From the NCBI RefSeq assembly GCF_004118155.1, contig NZ_SAIQ01000002.1, positions 62,001 through 126,000 on the forward strand: a stretch of DNA of 64,000 bases, written 5' to 3'. A program made the position numbers and the translations under genes. The DNA is from Edaphocola flava. GTDB lineage: Bacteria; Bacteroidota; Bacteroidia; Chitinophagales; Chitinophagaceae. This document shows positions 9,097 through 18,317 of the stretch, in pieces (position 1 is the first letter of the stretch; each line of letters starts with the position of its first letter). The notes under the pieces are model-generated. The model was not told the DNA's origin. It searched no databases and saw only the letters and a program-made list of their open reading frames with translations.

Positions 9097-9126
9097 AAAA
9101 AGCGAAGTCCACGGATTTCGCTTTTT
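9097..9126 (+). terminator. Terminator after the TlpA-like gene
   Basis: Stem AAAAAGCGAA pairs with TTCGCTTTTT across a 10-nt loop, ending in a T run. It separates this gene from the TPR gene downstream. Confidence 0.85.
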
Positions 9127-9165
9127 ATCGTTTATATAAGGTAAGATTACCTAAATTAGCACTGG

Positions 9166-10992
9166 ATGAACTGGACATACTGGAAATATGGTTTAATAGC
9201 TACAGCAATGTGGTTGCTGTCGGTACCGGCAATGGGACAGAGTACCCTGGAGGCAGAGCGAAATGCACAGATGATGCTGAATAATAAAGAGTATGATAAA
9301 GCATTGCCCCTGCTAAAGGAGCTGTATGTATCCGCGCCTTTCGATAAACGATTCTACGACAATTACCTTTCTGCATTATTGCAGACGAAAAACTATGATA
9401 CCGCAATAGCCCTGGGGCAATATATGAGCCGCATCCGCCGGGAAGACCTGAGTATTCTGGTCGATATCGGTAATGCATTTGAGTTGAAAGGAGATGCAAA
9501 ATCGGCCCGACAGTATTACGAACAGAGCCTTACCATGCTGAATGGCAATGAGTTTCAGGCTACAGGTCTCGTGGGTGCTTTCCGGTTTTATAAGAATGCG
9601 GACTATGAGCTCAAAACAATGGAAGCCTTCCGGGACAAAGTGCGTAATCCATACATTTTTAGTTACGAACTGGCATTACTGTACGACCAGAAGGGAGAGA
9701 CGGATAAGGCCGTGACACTGCTGCTGGAATCCATAGCAGCACAGCCATTCTCCATAGAAAATGCGAAGAACTCCATAGACCGTATCATACAGGGGAATCC
9801 TAAAAAGGTCAAAAAGTTTGAAACGGCTTTGTCGAAAAAGCTGAACCAGGAATCAAATAATTATTTGTGGAAAGAACTGTATACCTGGCTACAATCCGGT
9901 AAGGGAGATAAGTCTGAGCAGTTGAAAGAAATGATACAACTGGATGAAAACCAGCAAAGGCAGGGAGGACTGGTGATGAACTGGGCCAAAGAACAGTATC
10001 AGAAAGAGGAGCATGAGCTGGCACTCCAAGGTGTACGATATGTGATACAGCTGGGTAAGATCAGTCCGTCTTATATGCAGGCACGACAATTGTACCTGAT
10101 CATTATGCAGGAAAAGCTGGAGCATAGCTATCCCATAAATACGGCCATGTTGCAGCAATTGCAGCAGGACTATAGCTCATTTATACAAGAGTATCCGCAG
10201 TACAGGAACAATGATCTTGTATTGGATTATACCGGAAACATGGCTTTATATGCCCATCAGCCAGAGGCCGCTATAGATACCCTGGAGCATATGCTGGAGC
10301 AGCCCTACCTGGCGCCCGATCTGCAGGGAAAGATGAAACTGGCCCTGGGCGATTATAACATCCTGACCGGCAAGATCTGGGATGCAGCACTGCTCTATGC
10401 ACAGGTAGATAAAACCTTTAAAGAAGATTACCTCGGAGAGGAAGCCCGCTTTCGCAATGCCAAACTTTCTTATTACCGTGGAGACTTCGATTATGCGCAA
10501 GGGCAGTTATCTGTATTGAAAGCATCGACATCTGAACTCATTGCCAATGATGCCCTCTACCTTTCAGTGCTCATCACAGAGAATACACCGGAAGATAAAG
10601 ATTTTACAGTGCTCAAACGCTTTGCCAAAGCAGATTTGCTGCTGTTTCAGCATAAATATGATGAGGCAGATGGATTGCTGGACAGCATTGCAAAAGCCTA
10701 TCCCGATAATGACCTGCAGGATGATATAGCCATGCAAAGGGCTAAAATCGCTATGAAAAAACAGGATTATTACAAAGCAATCGACTATCTGCGCATCATA
10801 CAGGATAAGTACAGTGATGATGTGCTGGGCGATGATGCCACGATGAAGCTGGCCGAGATATTTGAAGAACAGATAAAAGATAAGGGTAAAGCAAGGGAGC
10901 AATACGAGCACCTGATCACCACTTACCCGGGCAGTACCTACATACAACAGGCCCGCACCAGATATGATGCTTTGAAAGGCGATACACCTTAA
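9166..10992 (+). CDS. Secreted tetratricopeptide-repeat protein
   Basis: A 608-aa protein with an N-terminal signal or anchor (WKYGLIATAMWLLSVPAMGQ) and many TPR-like helical pairs through its length. Examples are NKEYDKALPLLKELYVSAPF, GNAFELKGDAKSARQYYEQS near residue 100, and C-terminal repeats such as QDYYKAIDYLRIIQDKY and GKAREQYEHLITTYPGSTY. The C-terminal units resemble YbgF/BamD-type TPRs. It is probably a periplasmic scaffold in envelope assembly, with no enzyme motif. The DUF3108 gene follows closely on the same strand. Confidence 0.8.
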   Translation: MNWTYWKYGLIATAMWLLSVPAMGQSTLEAERNAQMMLNNKEYDKALPLLKELYVSAPFDKRFYDNYLSALLQTKNYDTAIALGQYMSRIRREDLSILVDIGNAFELKGDAKSARQYYEQSLTMLNGNEFQATGLVGAFRFYKNADYELKTMEAFRDKVRNPYIFSYELALLYDQKGETDKAVTLLLESIAAQPFSIENAKNSIDRIIQGNPKKVKKFETALSKKLNQESNNYLWKELYTWLQSGKGDKSEQLKEMIQLDENQQRQGGLVMNWAKEQYQKEEHELALQGVRYVIQLGKISPSYMQARQLYLIIMQEKLEHSYPINTAMLQQLQQDYSSFIQEYPQYRNNDLVLDYTGNMALYAHQPEAAIDTLEHMLEQPYLAPDLQGKMKLALGDYNILTGKIWDAALLYAQVDKTFKEDYLGEEARFRNAKLSYYRGDFDYAQGQLSVLKASTSELIANDALYLSVLITENTPEDKDFTVLKRFAKADLLLFQHKYDEADGLLDSIAKAYPDNDLQDDIAMQRAKIAMKKQDYYKAIDYLRIIQDKYSDDVLGDDATMKLAEIFEEQIKDKGKAREQYEHLITTYPGSTYIQQARTRYDALKGDTP

Positions 10993-11051
10993 ACTAAACC
11001 ATTGCGGTAAACATAGGTCTAAAAGGTCATATGAATGTTTGGAAGGAAAGA

Positions 11052-11852
11052 ATGAAGAAAATACTGATCATTATTGTTTTGCTCCTTGGGTTTACGATCG
11101 GGGAAAGCAAGGCCCAAAATGTCTTTTGCGGCTTAAAGAACCGTGTTGTCAAATCCGGGGAGACGGTGAACTTTACGGTTTATTATAACCTGAGTGCGGT
11201 ATGGGTGGCAGCAGCCAAAGCCAGCTTCAGTACCAAATTGGAGACCCTGGATGGACGTCCTGTTTTTCATGTAACCGGTCTGGGCAATACCATTAAGTCT
11301 TATGACTGGATATTCTCTGTAAAGGATAAATACGAGACCTATATTGACACGACAACTATGTTGCCGATGAAATTTGTCCGTGATATCCATGAAGATGGAT
11401 ACAAACTATACCAGTATGTACGGTTTAACCAGGCGCAGAAAAAGGCCTTTACACTTAATAATAAAGTCTTCGATGTGCCGGCCTGTGTCCAGGATGTACT
11501 CTCAGCGGTATATTATGCCCGTAATATAGATTACAGCCGTTATAAGCCCGGCGACAAGATTCCGTTTGATATGTTTCTTGACGATCAGGTATATCATCTG
11601 TATATCCGCTACATGGGTAAATTTCAGATCACAACAAAGTACGGAACCTTCAACACCATCAAGATTAAACCGTTGCTGGTAGAAGGTACGCTGTTCAAAG
11701 GTGGTGAGAAAATGGAGGTGTATGTAAGTGACGATGATAACCATATTCCGGTTCGGATCAGCAGTCCTATCCTGGTGGGTAGTATTAAGGTAGATATGAT
11801 GAGCTACAGCGGACTGAAATATCCCTTATCCTCACTGGTGAAAAAGAAATAA
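11052..11852 (+). CDS. DUF3108-family periplasmic protein
   Basis: A signal peptide (MKKILIIIVLLLGFTIGESKAQ) precedes a beta-rich domain with DUF3108 traits: SGETVNFTVYYN, AAKASFS, then KDKYETYIDTTTMLPMKFVR and DVLSAVYYARNIDY. I prefer the ATG at 11052 because it starts a normal signal peptide; an ATG at 11031 would add seven residues. The family has a lipid-binding-like barrel fold and unknown function. It is probably cotranscribed with the upstream TPR gene, 59 nt away. Confidence 0.82.
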   Translation: MKKILIIIVLLLGFTIGESKAQNVFCGLKNRVVKSGETVNFTVYYNLSAVWVAAAKASFSTKLETLDGRPVFHVTGLGNTIKSYDWIFSVKDKYETYIDTTTMLPMKFVRDIHEDGYKLYQYVRFNQAQKKAFTLNNKVFDVPACVQDVLSAVYYARNIDYSRYKPGDKIPFDMFLDDQVYHLYIRYMGKFQITTKYGTFNTIKIKPLLVEGTLFKGGEKMEVYVSDDDNHIPVRISSPILVGSIKVDMMSYSGLKYPLSSLVKKK

Positions 11853-11866
11853 TAAAACAGTAAAGA

Positions 11867-12418
11867 TTGGACGTAATAGACAAACATATTTTCGACAGGT
11901 ATCCGATAGATCACTATGGCGCCATCTGGGACAAACTCGTTCCGGTGCATTTTAGCCGTAAGACTGTATTGCCTAAAGATATCCTGTGTTTCCTGCAGAA
12001 AGGTTTGATACGCAAAGCAATAGTGGATAGCACTTCAGATCCTGAAACGGATATTTCTGTTGATTTTTTTCTTGATGGAGATATTTTTACCGCAAAAGCC
12101 GATAATGAGGTCGAGCGCCAGTTTAGCTACCAACCGATCGGTAAGGGTATATTATGGTATGTTGCTATGGATGAAGTCCGTAAACTGTTTCTGGAATCGA
12201 AGTTGTGCAGTGCCACGCAAAAAGTATTTTTAGAAGAGCAGTTGCGGGCGAAAGTGCTTCGCGAAATCCAGTTGCTAAAATCAACTCCGGAGGAGATGTA
12301 TCTGTTTCTCCTGAAACATAAGCCTCTTTTTGTACAATACGTCCCGCTTAAATACTTAGCCTCCTATATCGGTATAACGCCGCAGGCGCTGAGCCGCATT
12401 CGCAGGCGTATTTCTTAA
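11867..12418 (+). CDS. Crp/Fnr-like transcriptional regulator
   Basis: A 183-aa protein with a cupin-like cyclic-nucleotide-binding fold N-terminal to a helix-turn-helix (VPLKYLASYIGITPQALSR near the C-terminus). That C-terminal pattern is typical of the large Bacteroidota Crp/Fnr group. The canonical cNMP phosphate-binding motif is absent, so the effector is unknown. The start is an inferred TTG at 11867, since no ATG fits. It lies 14 nt after the DUF3108 gene. Confidence 0.82.
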   Translation: MDVIDKHIFDRYPIDHYGAIWDKLVPVHFSRKTVLPKDILCFLQKGLIRKAIVDSTSDPETDISVDFFLDGDIFTAKADNEVERQFSYQPIGKGILWYVAMDEVRKLFLESKLCSATQKVFLEEQLRAKVLREIQLLKSTPEEMYLFLLKHKPLFVQYVPLKYLASYIGITPQALSRIRRRIS

Positions 12419-12475
12419 CCAGGGTTCATTGTTTGCTTATAGCATTTTACCGTTCTTCGTAGTAAAATCAGCTAT

Positions 12476-12994
12476 ATGAAAAAGCAGGAATTAATTGCGG
12501 TTTTTGTCGCGAATCATCAACAGGTAGTTCAATATATTGATGGCCTGGAGGACAGTAAATGCTCTTATCGCTATCAGGATAAATGGACAGCCGAGGAGCA
12601 TTTAGTGCATATCTTACTGACCATAACCCCTTTTCCTAAGGTCTTATCCTCTAAAGAATTTATCAGCGCACAATTCGGGACGGTCGACCGGCAGACCTGG
12701 GATTATGAGACTGTTTTGCATCACTACGCACAAACCAGCTTAAAGGCACCAGAGGCATATCTGCCCAAAGGCGAGGTGCTGTATCAGCAAAAGGCAGCCA
12801 TTATTTCGGGTATGCAGCAGCATCTTACCGATATAGAGAATCTGCTGGGCAATTATTCCGAAGAGGAACTGGATACCCTTAGTTTACCACATCCCCTGCT
12901 CGGAAAATTAACGATACGGGAAATGTTCTACCTAATGTCCTATCATCCAGTACATCACCAGAAGCAAATAGAACGAATACTGGAAATGTACTGA
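12476..12994 (+). CDS. DinB/YfiT-like metal-dependent protein
   Basis: A 172-aa four-helix protein with DinB-superfamily histidines: one in WTAEEHLVHIL near residue 43 and a C-terminal pair in SYHPVHHQKQIER. The family binds a metal through three His. Many members are thiol-dependent transferases, others are uncharacterised; the substrate here is unknown. It stands alone downstream of the Crp-like gene. Confidence 0.78.
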   Translation: MKKQELIAVFVANHQQVVQYIDGLEDSKCSYRYQDKWTAEEHLVHILLTITPFPKVLSSKEFISAQFGTVDRQTWDYETVLHHYAQTSLKAPEAYLPKGEVLYQQKAAIISGMQQHLTDIENLLGNYSEEELDTLSLPHPLLGKLTIREMFYLMSYHPVHHQKQIERILEMY

Positions 12995-13081
12995 TCCCTC
13001 AAATGCTAATTAGAGGGCATAGGCTTGATTTCGATTAAGGCGAAAAAGAAATAATCTATATCATTTCCTTTTGCGAAGGCT

Positions 13082-13089
13082 TATCTTTG
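13082..13089 (+). promoter_or_regulatory. -7 promoter element of the DUF2480 gene
   Basis: TATCTTTG matches TAnnTTTG. It ends only 4 nt before the ATG, so the mRNA is predicted to be leaderless or almost so. Confidence 0.6.
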
Positions 13090-13093
13090 CAGG

Positions 13094-13600
13094 ATGGAAA
13101 CTATTGTAAATAAAGTTGCCGAGAGTGGTATCCTTACCCTCAACCTGGAGCATTTATTACCTGCTGCAGATACACTGGCAATGTTTGATATAGCCCCTTA
13201 TTTATTTAAAGGCATGATCCTGCGCGAAAAAGATTTCAGAACCGCATTGCAGGAAATGGATTGGGCTCCTTATGCTCATAAAAAAGTAGCTGTCTATTGC
13301 TCTGCAGAGGCCATTATACCTATGTGGGCTTATATGCTTATCTCCTCCTGGTTATACAAATGTGAGGCCGCGCCTTTTCATGGCAATGAAGCGCAGTTAA
13401 AAGAACAATTGCTGAACCAGGCCATTGATGCCCTGGACGTACAACCATATACTGATGGTCGTGTAGTCGTGAAAGGTTGTGGTGATGTACCCCTGCCGGA
13501 GAGTGCCTTCCTCAGAATAAGTGCACGCCTTTTGCCGGTGGTTAAAAGCCTTATGTATGGTGAGCCTTGCTCGACCGTACCCATTTACAAGAAAAAATAA
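13094..13600 (+). CDS. DUF2480 family protein
   Basis: A 168-aa protein of a family nearly confined to Bacteroidota. Family traits are NKVAESGILTLNLE at the N-terminus, ILREKDFRTAL, YCSAEAIIPMWAYMLI, VVVKGCGDVPLPESAF and the closing YGEPCSTVPIYKK. Function is unknown. The conserved N-terminus fixes the start at this ATG, which has almost no leader after the -7 element. The dehydrogenase gene follows after 29 nt. Confidence 0.9.
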   Translation: METIVNKVAESGILTLNLEHLLPAADTLAMFDIAPYLFKGMILREKDFRTALQEMDWAPYAHKKVAVYCSAEAIIPMWAYMLISSWLYKCEAAPFHGNEAQLKEQLLNQAIDALDVQPYTDGRVVVKGCGDVPLPESAFLRISARLLPVVKSLMYGEPCSTVPIYKKK

Positions 13601-13629
13601 TTCAGCAGATTATACCGTTTTCAGCTTTC

Positions 13630-14712
13630 ATGAAATATACATACCAGCATTTATACGATTTTGCTTATTCCGTATTTACAAAGATCGGTTGTCCGGAAGC
13701 CGATGCCCATACTGCAACCAAAGTATTACTCAGCGCCGATCTCAGGGGTGTAGACAGTCATGGCATTGCCCGGCTGATCGGGTATGTACGGCTTTGGGAA
13801 GTAGGCAGGGTAAATGCTACTCCAGAGATAAAGATCGTGCATGAAACACCCTCTACCGCAGTGGTAGACGGAGATCGGGGACTCGGTCTTGTTGTTGCAC
13901 CATATGCCATGCAGGTTGCAATCGAAAAGTCGCGTAACGCCGGTACCGGATGGGTAGCGGTTAAGAACAGCAATCACTTTGGTATTGCCGGCATTCATGC
14001 AATGATGGCGCTGGAGCATCAGATGATCGGTATGGCTATGACCAATGCCAGTGCGCTGGTAGCCCCCACATTCTCTACAGAACGGATGCTGGGTACCAAT
14101 CCTATCGCTTATGCGATTCCGGCAAAGGAACAGCCCCCTTTTGTAGCTGATTTTGCTACAACTACAGCGGCCAACGGCAAGCTGGAAATATTACAACGTA
14201 AGAAACAGGATACGCCTGCGGGCTGGGTGCAGGATGCAGATGGTAACCCTTCTGTAGATGCCAATATATTAAAACGACAGGGTGCATTATTACCCCTGGG
14301 CGGAGATCGGGTACATGGTAGTCATAAAGGTTATGCCCTGGGCAGTATTGTAGATATACTATCCGGTGTGCTGAGCGGCGCCTCTTATGGCCCCTGGGCA
14401 CCACCATTCCCGGCCTATGTGCCTTTGCCGCAGCATATGCCCGGCGAGGGATTAGGACATTTCTTCGGCGCTATGCGCGTAGATGCATTCCGTCCTGAAT
14501 CAGAATTCCTGGACCAGATGGATAACTGGATCAATCGTTTCCGTAATGCAGCAACCATACCGGGCGAAGAGCGGGTACTGATTCCCGGTGATCCGGAACG
14601 TGAAGCGGAAGCGGATCGACTGCAAAACGGTATACCTTTACATGAAGACGTAATCGCAGACCTGCAGCAGCTTTCAGATAAGTTTTCCGTAAGCATGATA
14701 CAGGCCATATAA
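13630..14712 (+). CDS. Malate/L-lactate dehydrogenase family (Ldh2-type) oxidoreductase
   Basis: NAD(P)-dependent dehydrogenase of the MDH/LDH2 fold, distinct from classical LDH. Family motifs are LLSADLRGVDSHGIARL, VVDGDRGLGLVVAP, VKNSNHFGIAGIHA, TNASALVAP, LGTNPIAYAIP and HKGYALGSIVDIL. The 2-oxoacid substrate cannot be read from sequence. I start at the ATG at 13630 (360 aa), where homology begins; the longer frame upstream overlaps the DUF2480 gene. Confidence 0.9.
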   Translation: MKYTYQHLYDFAYSVFTKIGCPEADAHTATKVLLSADLRGVDSHGIARLIGYVRLWEVGRVNATPEIKIVHETPSTAVVDGDRGLGLVVAPYAMQVAIEKSRNAGTGWVAVKNSNHFGIAGIHAMMALEHQMIGMAMTNASALVAPTFSTERMLGTNPIAYAIPAKEQPPFVADFATTTAANGKLEILQRKKQDTPAGWVQDADGNPSVDANILKRQGALLPLGGDRVHGSHKGYALGSIVDILSGVLSGASYGPWAPPFPAYVPLPQHMPGEGLGHFFGAMRVDAFRPESEFLDQMDNWINRFRNAATIPGEERVLIPGDPEREAEADRLQNGIPLHEDVIADLQQLSDKFSVSMIQAI

Positions 14713-14747
14713 GCCTATTTATTCCAGCGTTTTAAGCCATAGACACT

Positions 14748-15764
14748 ATGTTAACTGTTCAACAGAATATAAACTTACAAAGCCTGAACACCTTCGGGAT
14801 GCCGGCGCATGCACCATTCTTTTCCGTGATCCGTTCTGCAGCAGATTGCGAGCAGATACAGCAGCTTATACCGGAAGGCTATCCTGTGCTGCCTTTGGGC
14901 GGTGGCAGTAATATGCTCTTTACACAAGATCCGCATGCTTTCATCCTCAAAAATGAGATTAAGGGCATAACGCTGGTTAAAGAAGATGAAGGATCAGTAT
15001 GGCTGGAAGCCGGTGCCGGAGAGGTCTGGCATGACTTTGTATTGTACTGTGTGGAGCATGGCTATGCCGGTATAGAGAACCTGTCTTTAATACCGGGCAC
15101 CGTAGGAGCCGCACCCATACAGAATATCGGTGCATATGGCGTAGAAGTAAAGCAGGTAATAGAATCTGTTACCTACTGGAACTTTGACAAGCAGGTGTTT
15201 GAAACCCTGAATAATGAAGCCTGTAATTTTGGTTACAGAGACAGTATATTTAAAGGAGCACTTAAGGGAAAATTCCTGGTTACAACAGTATTATTCCGTT
15301 TATCCAAGGTGCCGCACTTTAATATTTCATATGGTAATATAAAAGAAGAACTAGAACAGCAGGGCATTACAGACCTCAGTCTGAAGGCTGTTTCTGATGT
15401 GGTGATCCATATACGCCGTACCAAACTGCCCGATCCGGCAGTGATCGGTAATGCGGGTAGCTTCTTTAAAAATCCGGAAGTACCCAAAGCAACTTATGAA
15501 GCCCTGAAAGCCAATTATCCGGCGATTCCGGGATATGTAGTCTCTGATACAGTTACGAAAATACCGGCGGCCTGGCTCATTGAGCAATGCGGCTGGAAAG
15601 GCTTCCGCGAAGGTGATTATGGTGTACATCAGCGTCAGCCGCTGGTGCTGGTCAATTACGGACAGGCAAAGGGTGAGGATATTTACCGCTTATCTGAGCG
15701 CGTGATCGCATCAGTAAAAGATAAGTTTGGCATCAGCCTCGAGCGTGAGGTACAGATCATATAA
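14748..15764 (+). CDS. murB: UDP-N-acetylenolpyruvoylglucosamine reductase MurB
   Basis: FAD enzyme reducing UDP-GlcNAc-enolpyruvate to UDP-MurNAc in peptidoglycan synthesis (cytoplasm). Signature parts are LQSLNTFGMPAHA, LPLGGGSNMLF, IENLSLIPGTVGAAPIQNIG, FGYRDSIFK (type I Tyr loop), and GNAGSFFKNP with the proton-donor Ser. The C-terminal Glu lies in SLEREVQII. Length of 338 aa matches type I MurB. Confidence 0.96.
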   Translation: MLTVQQNINLQSLNTFGMPAHAPFFSVIRSAADCEQIQQLIPEGYPVLPLGGGSNMLFTQDPHAFILKNEIKGITLVKEDEGSVWLEAGAGEVWHDFVLYCVEHGYAGIENLSLIPGTVGAAPIQNIGAYGVEVKQVIESVTYWNFDKQVFETLNNEACNFGYRDSIFKGALKGKFLVTTVLFRLSKVPHFNISYGNIKEELEQQGITDLSLKAVSDVVIHIRRTKLPDPAVIGNAGSFFKNPEVPKATYEALKANYPAIPGYVVSDTVTKIPAAWLIEQCGWKGFREGDYGVHQRQPLVLVNYGQAKGEDIYRLSERVIASVKDKFGISLEREVQII

Positions 15765-15781
15765 TATTCAGCATATCTGAC

Positions 15782-15819
15782 AATAAATAAGGGGCTTCAT
15801 ATGAAGCCCCTTATTTATT
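15782..15819. terminator. Bidirectional terminator between murB and the convergent gene
   Basis: A perfect palindrome with 19-bp arms centred on CAT|ATG. It has a GC-rich core (GGGGCTTC) and A/T-rich flanks that give a U run in either direction. Confidence 0.9.
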
Positions 15820-15834
15820 ATTGTTGGGTAGTCA

Positions 15835-17310
15835 TTAATACTGCAATCTTGCAAAAGATAGTTTCTTGTTTGATTTTACAACCGGTATCACCAGTTCTTT
15901 ATTGTCGGTCTGTACACTCATCTTAGGCAGCCACAGGCCATTTCCTTTCATGGTAGCAGCGATATCTTTTTCCTGTAGCTGGCCATCCATATCCAGTGCA
16001 GATACCTGCAACTTGATACTGTTGCGCTGAATGTCATTGTATGTAAATACCAGCTGGGCGCCACTGTTCAGCATATTGTAAGAAGAGTAGGTGCCGTAAT
16101 CGTCAATTGTACGCTGCTGTTTGCTGATGGCATTATACCAGTTATTGACGAAGGTATTATTGAAATCCATGATCAGGATATCACCGTAATTGTATTCTGT
16201 ATAGCTGGTGCTGGCCATGCCCATTCCTCCGAATCCCATACTGTAAAAACCACCGTTGTACATACCATTATTGGTGGTACGCGTAATGCTATAAGAGGCC
16301 TCTGCAGTGAGTATGCAGCCACCATCGTTTTTGATCACGATATCTTTAACGCGGTATTCATTCAGCAGGCGGCGGTCGCGGCCTTTGTAATTGCGCAGCA
16401 TACTGGTATCAAATGCGGTCAATGTTGCCGATACCGCATCTGTGCCGGATTGCAGACCCACTGTACCCATATAGGTACCTTCAATCACGCCATTACTGTT
16501 GCTTTTATAAAAGCCGGCAAAGTACAGCTGATCGCTGTGCGCCAGGTCTTCTTTAAGAAATATGCCGCTCAGGAACTGGTTTTTAAGTTCAAATGGCTTG
16601 ATGCTTACCTCGTTCTTTCCTTCATTTTTACGGATGGTATAGATTGCTGCGGAAGAGATAGACTGGTCGCGGCCCGAGCTCAGATCGCTTATGTTCAGTA
16701 CTATGGTTCCGTTGTCCTGCAGCAGGATCTGCTCTATATCCATATTGTTTTTACATTCCGCTTTGCCCGAAAGGCTTTGTGTTGCCAGGTTCGGGTCAAT
16801 GAGCATGATATGGTACTGCAATTTATTATCCCTTACCTGGTATCCTACAAGAGCCATTTTCTGCCGGTTCTCAGAAATTACAAACTGGTAGCGGGTTTTA
16901 CTGACCCCGAAAAAGTTTTGTTGCTGCTCATCCAGGTTTTTAGGTTTGCCGATAAGGCGGGCCTGTCCGTCCAGCTGGGCGGCATAATAATGTTCAGTGC
17001 TTCCGGACATGGCACTGTATAACAGGATGATCTTATTCTCCAGGGGTACTACCGAGATCTGTTTCGGTTTTTCCGGCATAAAACTCAGCGAGACAATCGC
17101 CTTACGATTCATCTGCTCATCATACAGGTCAATGAATGATTCGTTCTTCTGCGTGTAAAAAATAGCCAGGCGGTCACCGCTCCATCCGCCGATTTCAAAC
17201 AGGTCTTTAGCCACATTAAAATCCTGTGGGTTGGAGTAAAAAATAGTCTGTGCCTGAACCCCGTTGAGGGAGCCGATTAACCAAAAGCAAAGTGCTAATA
17301 TTCTTTTCAT
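15835..17310 (-). CDS. Secreted protein of unknown function
   Basis: About 491 aa with a signal peptide (MKRILALCFWLIGSLNGVQAQ). The rest is beta-rich with short repeated strands, as in WSGDRLAIFYTQKNESFIDLYDEQ and VISENRQKMALVGYQV, suggestive of a propeller-like fold. A Gly/Tyr/Met-rich insert lies near residue 380. No catalytic motif is recognised. An ATG six nt upstream (17316) is an equally possible start. Confidence 0.75.
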   Translation of the reverse strand: MKRILALCFWLIGSLNGVQAQTIFYSNPQDFNVAKDLFEIGGWSGDRLAIFYTQKNESFIDLYDEQMNRKAIVSLSFMPEKPKQISVVPLENKIILLYSAMSGSTEHYYAAQLDGQARLIGKPKNLDEQQQNFFGVSKTRYQFVISENRQKMALVGYQVRDNKLQYHIMLIDPNLATQSLSGKAECKNNMDIEQILLQDNGTIVLNISDLSSGRDQSISSAAIYTIRKNEGKNEVSIKPFELKNQFLSGIFLKEDLAHSDQLYFAGFYKSNSNGVIEGTYMGTVGLQSGTDAVSATLTAFDTSMLRNYKGRDRRLLNEYRVKDIVIKNDGGCILTAEASYSITRTTNNGMYNGGFYSMGFGGMGMASTSYTEYNYGDILIMDFNNTFVNNWYNAISKQQRTIDDYGTYSSYNMLNSGAQLVFTYNDIQRNSIKLQVSALDMDGQLQEKDIAATMKGNGLWLPKMSVQTDNKELVIPVVKSNKKLSFARLQY

Positions 17311-17350
17311 AACCAATCTGTCGATTTAATTAAAAGTAATGAACTATTCA

Positions 17351-17358
17351 CAAAAGTA
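17351..17358 (-). promoter_or_regulatory. -7 promoter element
   Basis: TACTTTTG on the minus strand, about 40 nt before the start of the secreted unknown gene. It is identical to the element of the bio operon. Confidence 0.5.
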
Positions 17359-17438
17359 ATGATGTTGTTTAAATTAATCCCATGTCTATGACCATGCATA
17401 TCCATTGATTTTGTTATTTTTACCCAAATATTCTCTTC

Positions 17439-18254
17439 ATGGTACCTCAATTATTACAAGGGAAGAAAGGCATCATCTTCGGTGCACTGGATGAGCGTTC
17501 TATTGCCTGGCAGGTGGCGCTTAAAGCAGTGGCGCATGGAGCAGACATTGTTCTGACCAATGCCCCGATTGCCCTGCGCATGGGCAAAATCCATGAACTG
17601 GCTGCTTTATGTAACGATGCTCCGGTGATCGGTGCTGATGCAACCAGTACGGAAGACCTTACTGCACTGTATCAGCAGGCTGTGGACCATTTTGGAGGGA
17701 AAATTGATTTCGTGCTGCATTCTATAGGTATGTCTCCTAATGTGCGCAAAGGCTTTCCTTATGAAGCCACCAATTATGATAATTTTCTGAAGACACTTGA
17801 TGTCTCCGCATTATCCTTTCATAAGCTGCTGCAATCGGCCCTGCAGCAGGATGCGATTAATGAATGGGGATCGGTGGTAGGATTGAGTTATATTGCCGCT
17901 CAGAGAGCATTTCCGGGGTATAACGATATGGCAGATGCCAAATCCATGCTGGAAAGCATTGCCCGCAGCTTTGGTTATATCTACGGTAAGCAGAAGAAAG
18001 TAAGGGTCAACACCATCTCTCAATCGCCAACGGTGACGACAGCCGGCAGCGGAGTGACTGGTTTTGATAAATTCTTTAATTATGCAGCAAAAATGGCACC
18101 TTTGGGTAATGCTACTGCTGATGCCTGTGCCGATTATTGTATTACCCTGTTCAGTGACCTTACCCGGTACGTAACCATGCAGAACCTGTTTCATGACGGC
18201 GGATTCTCCTTTACCGGTGTGAGTACCGATATTATTGATGCTTTGTATCCATAA
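17439..18254 (+). CDS. fabI: Enoyl-[acyl-carrier-protein] reductase FabI
   Basis: NAD(P)H-dependent last step of fatty-acid elongation. It is a divergent short-chain reductase: N-terminal GKKGIIFGALDERSIAW, LHSIGMSP, and the Tyr-x6-Lys pair in YNDMADAKSMLE, followed by VRVNTISQSPTVTTAG. Length of 271 aa is typical of Bacteroidota FabI. It is followed by porQ in the same direction. Confidence 0.94.
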   Translation: MVPQLLQGKKGIIFGALDERSIAWQVALKAVAHGADIVLTNAPIALRMGKIHELAALCNDAPVIGADATSTEDLTALYQQAVDHFGGKIDFVLHSIGMSPNVRKGFPYEATNYDNFLKTLDVSALSFHKLLQSALQQDAINEWGSVVGLSYIAAQRAFPGYNDMADAKSMLESIARSFGYIYGKQKKVRVNTISQSPTVTTAGSGVTGFDKFFNYAAKMAPLGNATADACADYCITLFSDLTRYVTMQNLFHDGGFSFTGVSTDIIDALYP

Positions 18255-18317
18255 ATTTCAGCTTTTGTTTATCAGTCGGGCGTATACACTTTACAGCCTG
18301 TTTTTCGTTTCCTTATT

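Noticed and set aside
13016-13016. Possible terminator CCCTC ... GAGGG near 12998-13016
   Set aside because: Only a 5-bp stem with a long loop and no T run; too weak to report.
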